From an uncultured Bacteroidales bacterium (GTDB taxonomy: Bacteria; Bacteroidota; Bacteroidia; Bacteroidales; FEN-979), in contig CAIQUS010000069.1 in the NCBI GenBank assembly GCA_903875045.1, positions 41,799 through 105,798 of the forward strand: a stretch of DNA of 64,000 bases. Direction: 5' to 3'. The notes beneath the pieces were generated by a model that was not told the origin of the DNA, did no database searches, and worked only from the letters and a program-made list of their open reading frames with translations. The position numbers and the translations under genes are program-made. Below are positions 8,567-17,123 of this stretch, in pieces. Position 1 is the stretch's first letter. Every line of letters starts with the position of its first letter.

Positions 8567-9547
8567 ATGTTGAATGTTGCTATCGTTGCCGGAGGGGATT
8601 CCGGGGAATACGGGATTTCCATCAAAAGTGGAAAGCAGGTTGAACTGCATATTGACAAAACGCTGTTTTGCCCTTTTCTCATCGAAATTAAAGGAAAGAA
8701 CTGGAATTACCGGGTTGGGCTCAAGAAATTCCCGATTGATAAAAATGATTTCAGCCTGACCATCGGCAGGAGGAGGGTCAGGTTCGACGTGGTGTTTATT
8801 GCCATCCATGGTACACCCGGGGAAAATGGCCGGCTCCAGGGGTATTTCGATATCCTGGGTATTCCATACACGTCATGCGATGTAACTACTTCTGCCATTA
8901 CGTTCAACAAAAGTTTCTGCAAGGATGTGGTGCGGTCTTATGGAATCAATACGGCAAAATCATTGCATTTGTTTAAAGGCGGGGTAAACGCAGAAGCAAG
9001 GATACTGGCAGATCTTGCACTTCCGGTGTTCGTAAAGCCTAACAATGGGGGGTCAAGTGTCGGGATGTCGAAGGTTAATGAGAAAAGGGAGTTAAAACCT
9101 GCGCTGGAAAAAGCATTTCATGAAGATTCTGAGATTCTCGTTGAAGAATTTATCAAAGGGCGCGAACTGACTTGCGGGGTACTCAGGCTTGAAGGTAAAA
9201 TAATCACTTTTCCTGTAACTGAGATCATTCCTAAAAAGGAATATTTTGATTATGAAGCTAAATATATGAAGGGTATGGCCGAAGAGGTGGTGCCTGCAGA
9301 CATTTCCAACCAACAATCCGATCTATGCCAGAATATTTCGAGGTTGTTGTATGAGAAATTAAATTGTAAAGGGGTAGTGCGTTTTGACTATATTTTTACC
9401 GGGGAAGAATTTTATTTCCTCGAGGTCAATACCGTGCCAGGTTTGACAGCAGCCAGCATTGTTCCGAAAATGGCCCTTGCCCACGGTTGGAGTTTCACAG
9501 AATTAATTACTTTTTTGATCAAGGAAGTATTGGAAATTAGAAATTAG
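8567..9547 (+). CDS. ddl: D-alanine--D-alanine ligase
   Basis: This 326-residue ATP-grasp enzyme joins two D-alanines for the peptidoglycan precursor in the cytosol. Signatures seen are the N-terminal IVAGGDSGEYGISIKSG, the HGTPGENGRLQGYFDILGIPY substrate segment, KPNNGGSSVGM (ATP-binding loop), and FLEVNTVPGLTAAS (metal and substrate site). Length is typical for the family (about 310-370). The gene is divergent from the PASTA-rluD cluster. The final residues EIRN and the stop codon are formed by a heptamer repeat that continues for 50 bp past the gene. Confidence 0.97.
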   Translation: MLNVAIVAGGDSGEYGISIKSGKQVELHIDKTLFCPFLIEIKGKNWNYRVGLKKFPIDKNDFSLTIGRRRVRFDVVFIAIHGTPGENGRLQGYFDILGIPYTSCDVTTSAITFNKSFCKDVVRSYGINTAKSLHLFKGGVNAEARILADLALPVFVKPNNGGSSVGMSKVNEKRELKPALEKAFHEDSEILVEEFIKGRELTCGVLRLEGKIITFPVTEIIPKKEYFDYEAKYMKGMAEEVVPADISNQQSDLCQNISRLLYEKLNCKGVVRFDYIFTGEEFYFLEVNTVPGLTAASIVPKMALAHGWSFTELITFLIKEVLEIRN

Positions 9548-9596
9548 AAATTAGAAATTAGAAATTAGAAATTAGAAATTAGAAATTGGAAATTAG
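9534..9596. repeat. AAATTAG heptamer tandem repeat across the ddl stop codon
   Basis: Nine units of AAATTAG (one reads AAATTGG) run from within the last codons of ddl to just before rdgB. The ddl stop codon TAG is the end of the second unit. Confidence 0.95.
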
Positions 9597-9613
9597 TATT
9601 TTAGCTTTTGATA

Positions 9614-10204
9614 ATGACCAACTTGCTTTTTGCCACCAACAACAAACATAAACTTCATGAAGTCCGTGCGATCATGGGGCATGAGTTTAATATACTCAGT
9701 CTGAAAGATGTTAATCTGGATATCGATATCCCTGAAACCCGGGAAACGATTGAAGGAAATGCAGTTCAGAAAGCCCGGTTTATTTACGAGATGACCGGGA
9801 AAAACTGTTTTGCCGATGATACCGGACTGGAGATTGATGCCCTTGAGGGCCGCCCGGGTGTTTATTCTGCACGTTATGCCGGTGAAAATTGCAGTTTTGA
9901 CGACAATATTGATAAAATTTTATTGGAATTGTCCGGAAAGGAAAATCGTAAAGCCTGTTTTCGGTGTGTGATCTGTTTGATCCTGGATGGAAACGAATAC
10001 TTGTTCGAAGGCCGGATTGATGGTGTGATTACCCTGGAAAGAAGAGGTAAAGATGGTTTTGGATATGATCCTGTTTTCCTCCCCGATGGATACAGGCAAA
10101 CCTTTGCTGAAATGCCCACATACCTTAAAAACGGAATCAGCCATCGGGGACGAGCCGTTGATCAAATGGCGAAAGAGTTAAAGGGTAAACAGGTAAACCG
10201 GTAA
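9614..10204 (+). CDS. rdgB: Non-canonical purine NTP pyrophosphatase (RdgB/HAM1)
   Basis: The 196-residue protein opens with MTNLLFATNNKHKLHEVRAI, the SHR/ATNNxxK nucleotide-binding start of the family. It contains CFADDTGLEIDALEGRPGVYSARYAG and the DGFGYDPVFLP and ISHRGRA motifs. It hydrolyses ITP, dITP and XTP to monophosphates, keeping damaged purines out of DNA and RNA. ATG at 9614 is preferred over an in-frame TTG at 9608. The last residues (KGKQVNR) and the TAA stop come from an octamer repeat of the GGTAAACA type. It follows ddl by 66 bp of mostly heptamer repeat. Confidence 0.96.
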   Translation: MTNLLFATNNKHKLHEVRAIMGHEFNILSLKDVNLDIDIPETRETIEGNAVQKARFIYEMTGKNCFADDTGLEIDALEGRPGVYSARYAGENCSFDDNIDKILLELSGKENRKACFRCVICLILDGNEYLFEGRIDGVITLERRGKDGFGYDPVFLPDGYRQTFAEMPTYLKNGISHRGRAVDQMAKELKGKQVNR

Positions 10205-10293
10205 ACAAGTAAACGGGCAAACAGTAGAGCTAATTTTCAGAACAACTGATTGAGCTCTTTCCTGTTTACCCGTTTACCGGTTTACTCGTTTAC
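10183..10293. repeat. Inverted octamer repeat arrays forming a long hairpin
   Basis: A GGTAAAC-type array (10,183-10,224) is followed by its complement, a GTTTACC-type array (10,261-10,293). The inner AGAGCT / AGCTCT pair could extend the stem. The structure lies between convergent genes ending at 10,204 and 10,312, and the left arm includes the end of rdgB. A bidirectional terminator role is inferred; there is no clean poly-T tail. Confidence 0.75.
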
Positions 10294-10311
10294 AAAGTTT
10301 CCGCGGTTAGT

Positions 10312-11730
10312 TTACGGGAAAATCAAACCAGAGTAATTTGTCACATTTGCCTGAGGAATATTGCTTCCGTATTTGGCATTGATTGCCTGGAGGAAATAGT
10401 TTGCAGTGATAGCGCATCCTCTGGGGTTGAGGTGAACGCCATCAGTTGAAAACAAACCACCGGTCACAAAGGTCGTGCTTACCTTGATCCCATCGAAAAC
10501 CATACCGCTGGCAAATGTTTTCAAATGAGCATTCATGTCGGCGCAAGCCAGATTCTGGGCTGCAGCGGTTCCCTTGATAATCACGTTGTATTGATCAACG
10601 CGGGCTTTGATATTTGCCTGTTCGGCACCATCAAGAACAAATTTTCCCGGGATAGGATACGGACGTGGTATCGGCAGTATCGTAGGATCAGCGATGCCCA
10701 TGCCTTTGCATTTGACAGAGTCGGTGGGCAAGGTTAATAAGAATAAATCCCCTGCCTTCATCTGTGCCCAGGTTCCATCATTCTTTATATATACAAATGG
10801 ATTCTGCCCTTTCTGCCATTTAATATCTCCATGACCGTACAAGGTGTAAAGCTGGTTTAAGCCTGAAGCCTGTGCTGAGTCCAAAGTAACTCCGTTATAC
10901 GGAAGTTGTTTCGAAATGGTCGTAAAGAAGGGAATGGAAGTAACATCGGGGATGGTACCAACAACTCCTTTTGGTTTTTTTGTTGAAGCAAGCAATGCCC
11001 CTGTTGCCATAGGATAGTATTTGGCAAAAGTATCAGCAGGGGTTAGCAACTGGTCGGTACCAGCCAGTGCGGAAGTAAGTGCATCGTTGTTTCCGATCCA
11101 CAGATAAAAGAAGGTAGGTTGCTGTACAATAGCATCTTGTAACATGCTTGAATTTGGTGATGATGCAAACCTGACGAAAAATGGATTAAACGGGTGACCA
11201 TCGGGAGTCGGATCGCCTAACCTGTTGTAGAAAATGCTCATGAGATTGGCACCCGGAACGCCCATATTGTTGTAAGGGCCTGTCACAGTAGGAGGAGCGA
11301 ACAATTGGGCTTGCAAGGTGGCCTGATCAGGAGTGGAAATAAAACCTGGCTTTAGAGAACCAGTTCCTGTTGGATTTCCTGCGCAGTCTTTATCAGGAAC
11401 AATTTTCAGGATCATTTTGGTATAGCAATAAATTCCACCGGGAATTTGCTGGAAACCAACACCATCATTGGTGCCGATCAAAGGTTGTTTAAAATCACCC
11501 CCGCCAACAGTTTTAAATTGGGTGGCCATGATGTTTGGAATAGAATTCTCCTGACCCGACAAGTACAGTGCACCATCGGCATAGCCGGAAGTCAGTGAAT
11601 TTCCGACAGAAACAAATTTTGAGAAGTCCAGGCCGTTTGCTGAAGCCTTGAATTCATCGATTTTTGGCTCACAGGCAGTAAACAGCGCCAATGATAATAT
11701 AATGACTAGTAATTTCTTCATAATGTTCAT
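10312..11730 (-). CDS. GDSL/SGNH hydrolase-like lipoprotein
   Basis: The 472-residue protein has a lipoprotein signal peptide (KKLLVIILSLALFTAC, lipidation Cys near residue 20). SGNH-like blocks follow: VGNSLTSGY (block I, GNS in place of GDS), LWIGNND (block III, with Asn-Asp), and TDGVHLNPRG (block V, Asp-x-x-His). These residues are those of a serine esterase or lipase, so an outer-membrane-anchored acyl hydrolase is likely; the substrate is unknown. ATG at 11,730 is used; ATG at 11,721 (MKKLL) is equally plausible. It begins 12 bp after the OmpP1-like gene on the same strand. An SGNH lipoprotein next to a FadL-type porin suggests a role in taking up fatty acyl compounds. Confidence 0.82.
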   Translation of the reverse strand: MNIMKKLLVIILSLALFTACEPKIDEFKASANGLDFSKFVSVGNSLTSGYADGALYLSGQENSIPNIMATQFKTVGGGDFKQPLIGTNDGVGFQQIPGGIYCYTKMILKIVPDKDCAGNPTGTGSLKPGFISTPDQATLQAQLFAPPTVTGPYNNMGVPGANLMSIFYNRLGDPTPDGHPFNPFFVRFASSPNSSMLQDAIVQQPTFFYLWIGNNDALTSALAGTDQLLTPADTFAKYYPMATGALLASTKKPKGVVGTIPDVTSIPFFTTISKQLPYNGVTLDSAQASGLNQLYTLYGHGDIKWQKGQNPFVYIKNDGTWAQMKAGDLFLLTLPTDSVKCKGMGIADPTILPIPRPYPIPGKFVLDGAEQANIKARVDQYNVIIKGTAAAQNLACADMNAHLKTFASGMVFDGIKVSTTFVTGGLFSTDGVHLNPRGCAITANYFLQAINAKYGSNIPQANVTNYSGLIFP

Positions 11731-11742
11731 ATTATTATAAGG

Positions 11743-12972
11743 TTAAAAACAATAGGTCAATCCAATACCGGGGATGAACACCTGGTTCTTGTAGGTACCC
11801 GCAAAATTTTCGGGGCTGTAAGTGCCAGTTCTCTCTTTGCCTGTGATATACAGGAAAGAAAGATCAATGCTGAACCCTTTGAGGGGATATATGGAAGCGC
11901 CACAGGTAAGTCCGATTTGGTCGAGGCTCGGGGTTTGGGGATTCAGATAATCGTCTTTCACAGGTGACTGATCGAAATACCCACCGATGCGGAATGTAAA
12001 CGTTTCATTCATGCGATATTGGGCGCCAATGCGCGGAACAAGCTTATTGGAATACAAGGTTGGTTGTGCAGTGCGGCCAACGGCAGCGGTTGTTTTCTCA
12101 AAAGTGAAAACGAGTGAATCATAAGTACCCCAGAATACATAGCAGAGGTTCAAACCGACCATCCATTGTTTGTTTTTTCCAAATTCATACGAAGCGCCAA
12201 AGTCGAGGTTGGCAGGCAAAGGCAACATTACGTCTACCTTGTTGTTCGGAAAGTTGGTACTCAACGACTGAGGAACAGTAAATGTGGCATCGCCACCTTT
12301 TACCTTCATTTCAATTTTTGAACGGTAGTCGAGCCCAAGGCTTAATCCTTTGACCGGATGAACCATGACACCGGCATTGAACCCAAAATTACTGGTATTT
12401 CCGGTGATGTTCATTTTGCCATCTCCGGTCGATCCCTGTAGCGGGATTGCCTTATTCATGTTGACACTGCCGGTGGCATAAACCAATCCGACGCCAATGC
12501 CGATGAAATCCCCGAATTTATAGGAAACGGTCGGCTGGAAAGTAAAAGCTTTGAACGAAATATCCTGGATCAGATAACGACCCTGCCATTTTTCGCCCCA
12601 TGATAAACCGTTTCCGTAAGGGGTGTTAACTGCCAAACCAACACTCAGGTTTTTTGTTGGTTTAAAAGCTGCATAAAAATAAAGAGGTGTGTTCAGCTCA
12701 TGGTCAAGATGAGCAATCTCAGTGCTATTCTCGTGCTGAAAGGTTACCCTCGACATTAGCAGGTTGACACCTCCCGAAAAAGACCATTTCTTTTCCAGAA
12801 AAGGAGTTCCCCCCGGGTTATAAAATAAAGAACTGGCATCGTAACTGAGTGAAGTTCCGATAAGCCCCATACCAATGTTGCGCATGCTGTGCAGGTGTAC
12901 CTGGTAACCACCGCCAAATAAGGTAGGCGCTGCCAGGCATAGACTAAGCAGCAGGACAGTAATTTTCCTCAT
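11743..12972 (-). CDS. OmpP1/FadL family outer membrane protein
   Basis: The 409-residue protein starts MRKITVLLLSLCLAAPTLFGGGYQVH, a signal peptide followed by the FadL-like N-terminus (GGGYQVHLHSMRNIGMGLIGTSL...ASSLFYNPGG). It ends in an aromatic beta-barrel terminus (GIGLTYCF). FadL-type barrels move long-chain fatty acids and other hydrophobic compounds across the outer membrane. The start is ATG at 12,972. An open frame continues upstream to 13,326, but that stretch only translates the octamer repeat (HPFTRSPV and similar) and is not coding. It is followed 12 bp later by the GDSL lipoprotein gene, probably in one operon. Confidence 0.9.
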   Translation of the reverse strand: MRKITVLLLSLCLAAPTLFGGGYQVHLHSMRNIGMGLIGTSLSYDASSLFYNPGGTPFLEKKWSFSGGVNLLMSRVTFQHENSTEIAHLDHELNTPLYFYAAFKPTKNLSVGLAVNTPYGNGLSWGEKWQGRYLIQDISFKAFTFQPTVSYKFGDFIGIGVGLVYATGSVNMNKAIPLQGSTGDGKMNITGNTSNFGFNAGVMVHPVKGLSLGLDYRSKIEMKVKGGDATFTVPQSLSTNFPNNKVDVMLPLPANLDFGASYEFGKNKQWMVGLNLCYVFWGTYDSLVFTFEKTTAAVGRTAQPTLYSNKLVPRIGAQYRMNETFTFRIGGYFDQSPVKDDYLNPQTPSLDQIGLTCGASIYPLKGFSIDLSFLYITGKERTGTYSPENFAGTYKNQVFIPGIGLTYCF

Positions 12973-13081
12973 AATGATTGTTTTTTGGTTAATACTGGGC
13001 GCAAGGTACAACTTTTTTTTATATTCAAAATTCATCATATCTATCTTGGTGAAATATTGCCTGGAATCGTGGAGGATAAAA

Positions 13082-13232
13082 GGGTGAACAGGTGAACGGG
13101 TGAACAGGTGAACGGGTGAGCGGGTGAACGGGTAAACGGGTGAACGGGTAAACGGGTAAACGGGTAAACGGGTGAACGGGTGAATGGGTGAACGGGTGAA
13201 CGGGTGAATGGGTGAACGGGTATACGGGTGAA
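13082..13232. repeat. GGGTGAAC octamer tandem repeat, about 19 units
   Basis: About nineteen 8-bp units (GGGTGAAC with GGGTAAAC, GGGTGAAT and AGGTGAAC variants). It is the longest array of this family in the window and is complementary to the array at 13,411. Confidence 0.95.
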
Positions 13233-13326
13233 GCTGAAAACCTCTGGGAATGTGGATCAGTATCCTTGGGATTGGCGGGATACGGCACTTGTGTAGTTTA
13301 AGCATGAACCCCAATAAAAATTCCAC

Positions 13327-13334
13327 TACCTTTG
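13327..13334 (+). promoter_or_regulatory. Candidate -7 element for the DUF2027/Smr gene
   Basis: TACCTTTG fits the TAnnTTTG consensus. If used, the transcript would have a leader of about 155 bases containing the 13,411-13,483 octamer array. No good -33 element was seen. Confidence 0.4.
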
Positions 13335-13410
13335 TCCCTTATATGACATTTATTCATATTAACGAATCATCCTGTAAACCGAATCAAATGACCTTATTCT
13401 CATCTTGTTA

Positions 13411-13483
13411 CTTGTTTGCCCGTTTACCCGCTCACCCGTTCACCTGTTCACCCGTTCACCATTTCACTATTTTCCCGTTCTCC
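13411..13483. repeat. CCCGTTCA-type octamer repeat upstream of the Smr gene
   Basis: About eight 8-bp units (CCCGTTTA, CCCGCTCA, CCCGTTCA, CCTGTTCA, CCATTTCA) end 14 bp before the start codon at 13,498. They are inverted relative to the array at 13,082. Confidence 0.9.
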
Positions 13484-13497
13484 CTAACCCCGAAACA

Positions 13498-14562
13498 ATG
13501 AGTACCCTCAAAGTTGGTGATAAAGTAAAATTCCTGAACACATCCGGTGGTGGAATAGTATCGAAAATAATTGATACCCGTATGGTGAGTATCCTTATTG
13601 AGGATGGTTTTGAAATTCCGACCATGATCAGTGAGTTGATCAAAATCGATCCCCAGGAGCCTGCCGCTCGTTTTTTTGAAGCGCATTACGATATCGAACT
13701 GCCTCAACAGCCTGATGAAGAGATAGTCGCCGATGATGAAAGGTTAATTCATCTTCCCGCCCATATTACCATGGACCGGAAATCGGAAGATCTGTACCTC
13801 GCTTTTGTCCCCCATGATCAAAAGTGGCTAATCACGGGACAAATAGATGTTTTCCTTATCAATAACAGCTCGTACGACATATTATATAATATTTTCAGTA
13901 AAACTCCGCTTGGCCATTACAGTGGTATTGATTACGGCAGTATTTTCCCTGATTCAAAGTTACTCATTGCTACGATTAACCGCGAACAGCTTACACATTG
14001 GACCGAAGGATGCATGCAATTTCTTTTCCATAAAGAAATGTGCCAGTCCTTGCTTCCACCATTTAATTCTGAATTTAAAGTGGAGGGGAAGAAGTTTTAT
14101 AAGGAGGGGAATTATCGCGAACATTCCGTGATTCAAGCCAGGGGTATTGTCGTCAAGGTGCTTTCATTAACTGATTATTTTATCTCGGAAGTTCAGGAAG
14201 CAACCGCACCCGAATCCAATTCCAAACCATCTTCAGATGGCCCACCCCTGATTTCCCGGTATCAGGTCGCCCCCCGTGAAGCAATTGTTGACCTGCACAT
14301 TCATGAGTTGGTTGATGATCCGACAAACCTCGAAAAATCAGAGATTCTTGAGTTTCAGAAAAATTATTTTCTTAAATGTCTTGATAGCGCTCTTGCAGGT
14401 CATTTCCTGAAGGTGGTGTTTATTCATGGTGTTGGGAATGGTGTTCTACGGTCAACCTTGATAGATTTGCTTAAAAAACAAGGAGGCATCGAGTTCTTCG
14501 ATGCCCCCATGGCAAAATATGGTGTTGGGGCCCTGGAGATCAGGATACCACATAATGAATAA
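13498..14562 (+). CDS. DUF2027 and Smr domain protein
   Basis: The 354-residue protein begins MSTLKVGDKVKFLNTSGGG, a DUF2027 N-terminal region that continues to about residue 240. It ends with an Smr domain (about residues 265-354) carrying DLHIHEL and the IHGVGNGVLR motif. Smr domains are nucleases or nucleic-acid-binding modules found in MutS2 and as stand-alone proteins; this fusion is typical of Bacteroidota and its exact role is unsettled. ATG at 13,498 is chosen over an upstream in-frame start because the intervening codons only translate the octamer repeat. It is convergent with the next gene with one base between stop codons. Confidence 0.92.
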   Translation: MSTLKVGDKVKFLNTSGGGIVSKIIDTRMVSILIEDGFEIPTMISELIKIDPQEPAARFFEAHYDIELPQQPDEEIVADDERLIHLPAHITMDRKSEDLYLAFVPHDQKWLITGQIDVFLINNSSYDILYNIFSKTPLGHYSGIDYGSIFPDSKLLIATINREQLTHWTEGCMQFLFHKEMCQSLLPPFNSEFKVEGKKFYKEGNYREHSVIQARGIVVKVLSLTDYFISEVQEATAPESNSKPSSDGPPLISRYQVAPREAIVDLHIHELVDDPTNLEKSEILEFQKNYFLKCLDSALAGHFLKVVFIHGVGNGVLRSTLIDLLKKQGGIEFFDAPMAKYGVGALEIRIPHNE

Positions 14563-14563
14563 T

Positions 14564-16258
14564 TTATCTGACCACCGAAACTTTTCGTGAGTAAACCTCT
14601 GAACCTGTATTAAGCTGTAATATATACACCCCTGGTTTCAAATTCTGTCCATCAAGCACGGTTTCATGCTGGCCTGCATTCATGGTTCCCAGCGAAGTTG
14701 TATTGACCAATTCGCCGAAAGCACTGTACAGATTCAAATGGACATTGCCGGAGTTCCTGAGGTAGAATGAAACCTTCGCAGAGCCATCGAATGGGTTAGG
14801 GTAGGTAATAAGCGGATTGATGTTGCCAATTTCAGCCACAGTCACAGGCGACTCCAACCAAAATTCACAGGCTTCGTTATACGCGAAGGAACCACCTTGT
14901 TTGAGTGTCGTCCCGTTTGAAGATACCTCATAGCCACCATTGCCACTGCTGCAGCAAATGCCATTTCCACCTGTGTCAGTAATGATAAAAGAATAGCAAT
15001 CGGCCTGTGGAAGGGTGATGGTTTGCTGATATAGCTTGTTTGCTTCAGGATAGGGTCCGCCACTGGCTATAACCACATTCAGTGAGTTTTTTATTTCCCA
15101 GGTTGTTTCCGAAGGAGCATTGTCTGTTCTTAAAGCCACTTTTATCTGATTTGTTGAAACCGGTGCGGCGGTGAAATTAAAAAGCAGGGTGTCATTTTTA
15201 GGATATTGGTCAACCGCACTGTTTGGATTGGTAGTATAGATGGTTAGCTTATTCTGAGCCAGAATGTCATAAACATATTCAGGAAGAGCCACGACTGTTT
15301 TTTGCATACTTGCCAAGGAACCATTCCAGGTAAAGGTGCTAAAAGTCCCGTCATTTATCTTATATTTAATGGTCATGCTGGTAATGGGATTATTGCCATT
15401 GTTCCTGATTTTGACCCAGGGGGAGAGCTTGTTTTTGCAGGTTTTAGGAAGTACATTAAGGACATCAACAACCTGAAGGTCTGTGTTATATGGGAGTACC
15501 AGCGGTCCTGCCGAACTGTTGGCAGTTTGATAAATCTCTTTGGTGCTTTTATCCTGAACAAATCCTACAGAAGCAATCTGGGTAAAATCATAAACGATAC
15601 CGGCTTTCCAAACTCCTTCAAGCAACACGTAATCACCTGCAACCATCGAGGGGGGGAGGGTTGTGCCTGAAGAACCCGGAATCATTTTTTTCATGACATT
15701 GTAGAAATCCCTTTCACCGTTTGAACTGGCGCATGGAGCGGAGTTAAAGTGAATCCATTTTTCGATGATGACATTGTGTGCAGTCATACTTGCTGTAACA
15801 TCCTGTGTGCATTTTACTAACATGGTTGAGAATACTGTATCCTGACCAGCCGAGACGGAATGCTGAAGCTGGATCTCAAATGGTGAGGGAACTGCGTACC
15901 TTGCGTTGATATTGGTCATGGACCATCCGCCGGCACTACCATTGTAATAATTGCCATCAAGAACCGAATAAGGTACATACATGTTGGAGGGGGGCATGTA
16001 ATAACTTACCCTTGTTGCCACCTCACCAGGATTGGCCAGATTCATGGGATCACCGGCTGCAGGCCAGTTCACGTGATAATAGATGGAAGTAAATTTGTCG
16101 GGATTCTGTGTTTGCCATGTATGGAACTGAGTATTCTTACTCACACAGGGGCCACAGGTTGCGGAAGTGAACTCCTCCAACATAACCAATCGCTGCGATT
16201 GACTGTAAACCGTGAGGAGGATTAAAGATGACGCGATAACAAGTAACAGTTTTTTCAT
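14564..16258 (-). CDS. Omp28-like thioredoxin-fold T9SS protein
   Basis: The 564-residue protein has a signal peptide (MKKLLLVIASSLILLTVYSQ), then EEFTSATCGPCVSKN with a CGPC thioredoxin-like motif at about residues 35-38. This is the layout of Omp28-related outer membrane proteins of Bacteroidota. It ends with a type A T9SS sorting domain (YPNPFDGSAKVSFYLRNSG, then GVYILQLNTGSEVYSRKVSVVR). A surface thiol-redox or structural role is possible, but the Omp28 family has no proven reaction. The middle contains beta-rich, cysteine-bearing segments (CCSSGNGGYEVSSNGTTLKQ). It is convergent with the Smr gene. Confidence 0.85.
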   Translation of the reverse strand: MKKLLLVIASSLILLTVYSQSQRLVMLEEFTSATCGPCVSKNTQFHTWQTQNPDKFTSIYYHVNWPAAGDPMNLANPGEVATRVSYYMPPSNMYVPYSVLDGNYYNGSAGGWSMTNINARYAVPSPFEIQLQHSVSAGQDTVFSTMLVKCTQDVTASMTAHNVIIEKWIHFNSAPCASSNGERDFYNVMKKMIPGSSGTTLPPSMVAGDYVLLEGVWKAGIVYDFTQIASVGFVQDKSTKEIYQTANSSAGPLVLPYNTDLQVVDVLNVLPKTCKNKLSPWVKIRNNGNNPITSMTIKYKINDGTFSTFTWNGSLASMQKTVVALPEYVYDILAQNKLTIYTTNPNSAVDQYPKNDTLLFNFTAAPVSTNQIKVALRTDNAPSETTWEIKNSLNVVIASGGPYPEANKLYQQTITLPQADCYSFIITDTGGNGICCSSGNGGYEVSSNGTTLKQGGSFAYNEACEFWLESPVTVAEIGNINPLITYPNPFDGSAKVSFYLRNSGNVHLNLYSAFGELVNTTSLGTMNAGQHETVLDGQNLKPGVYILQLNTGSEVYSRKVSVVR

Positions 16259-16335
16259 TTTTTCAGAATTAATTTAAACCATTACAAAATTAATAAATAT
16301 TATGGTCAGAGTCGGTCAATAAATGAAAATTGTTG

Positions 16336-16343
16336 TAATTTTG
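16336..16343 (+). promoter_or_regulatory. Candidate -7 element upstream of the 16,377 gene
   Basis: TAATTTTG matches TAnnTTTG and lies 33 bp before the chosen ATG. No convincing -33 element was found. Confidence 0.35.
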
Positions 16344-16376
16344 CAATATAACTACCGATATCCAAATGAATTGTAT

Positions 16377-17120
16377 ATGAAAAAAGTCCTTCTTTCTGTT
16401 TACCTGTTTTCAGTTGTAGCCTTTTATGGCTATTCACAAAGCCTGACACTCTCGAATCAGCATGGGGCTATTCAGCCAAATGCAATCATTGTACAGGCAG
16501 GTACCCCCGATAGTGTTGAACTCATCACGTATCTCAATGTTAAAAATATCAGTAACGCAACAATCAAGGTATTCTGTAAGAAAGTTCAGCTCACAATGCT
16601 GGATTCAACTGAAATGACCATGTGCTGGGCAGGCAACTGCTACCCTGCACCGGTGAATGTTTCGCCATTTTCCCAATCTATCAATGCCGGACAAACCAAT
16701 ACCGAATTTATTGGTCATTACACGCAAACAGCATTCAGCCATTTTAAATCTGGCGAAAGCGTGATCCGTTGGGTTTTCTATAACCAGGCAAATGTGAACG
16801 ATTCTGCTAGTGTGACGGTTAAATATACCACTTATCCTTTGGGCATTGACGAATCGAATGGCCGTCAGGCAGTACTATCAAATGCGTATCCGAACCCTGC
16901 CAATGCAGTGGCCGGGTTCAATTATGCGGTACCTTCCGGTTCTCAGGCAAGGATCGTCATCCGGAATATTCTTGGATCAATCGTGCATTCTGAGCAAGTT
17001 TCAACCGGCTCCGGCAAAATATCGGTCAATACGGCCAATCTCACCGATGGCATCTATTTCTATTCACTGATGCTGGATGGGAAAAACAGTCAAACCAAAA
17101 AACTGGTTGTAAAACACTGA
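16377..17120 (+). CDS. T9SS-type secreted protein, small
   Basis: The 247-residue protein has a signal peptide (MKKVLLSVYLFSVVAFYGYSQ), a beta-rich body of about 140 residues with CWAGNCYPAPV, and a type A T9SS sorting domain from about residue 170 (LSNAYPNPANAVAGFNYAVPSG...GIYFYSLMLDGKNSQTKKLVVKH). It is probably exported to the surface or medium. No catalytic motif is visible. ATG at 16,377 is chosen because it begins the signal peptide; upstream in-frame starts add unrelated residues. It is convergent with the next gene with a three-base gap. Confidence 0.86.
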   Translation: MKKVLLSVYLFSVVAFYGYSQSLTLSNQHGAIQPNAIIVQAGTPDSVELITYLNVKNISNATIKVFCKKVQLTMLDSTEMTMCWAGNCYPAPVNVSPFSQSINAGQTNTEFIGHYTQTAFSHFKSGESVIRWVFYNQANVNDSASVTVKYTTYPLGIDESNGRQAVLSNAYPNPANAVAGFNYAVPSGSQARIVIRNILGSIVHSEQVSTGSGKISVNTANLTDGIYFYSLMLDGKNSQTKKLVVKH

Positions 17121-17123
17121 GAA

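Larger units (their letters stand above)
12973..13497. other. 525-bp divergent intergenic region, mostly octamer repeats
   Basis: The gap between the OmpP1-like gene and the DUF2027/Smr gene holds a GGGTGAAC array (13,082-13,232), a TACCTTTG promoter element (13,327-13,334) and an inverted CCCGTTCA-type array (13,411-13,483). Both repeat arrays are open in several frames, giving spurious reading frames, but no gene is supported here. Confidence 0.8.

Noticed and set aside
12973..13326. N-terminal extension of the OmpP1/FadL frame, reading HPFTRSP repeats
   Set aside because: The extension only translates the GGGTGAAC octamer array; a normal signal peptide starts at ATG 12,972.
13405..13497. 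Upstream start for the DUF2027/Smr gene
   Set aside because: The extra residues translate an octamer array; the family's conserved start MSTLKVGDKVKF is at 13,498.
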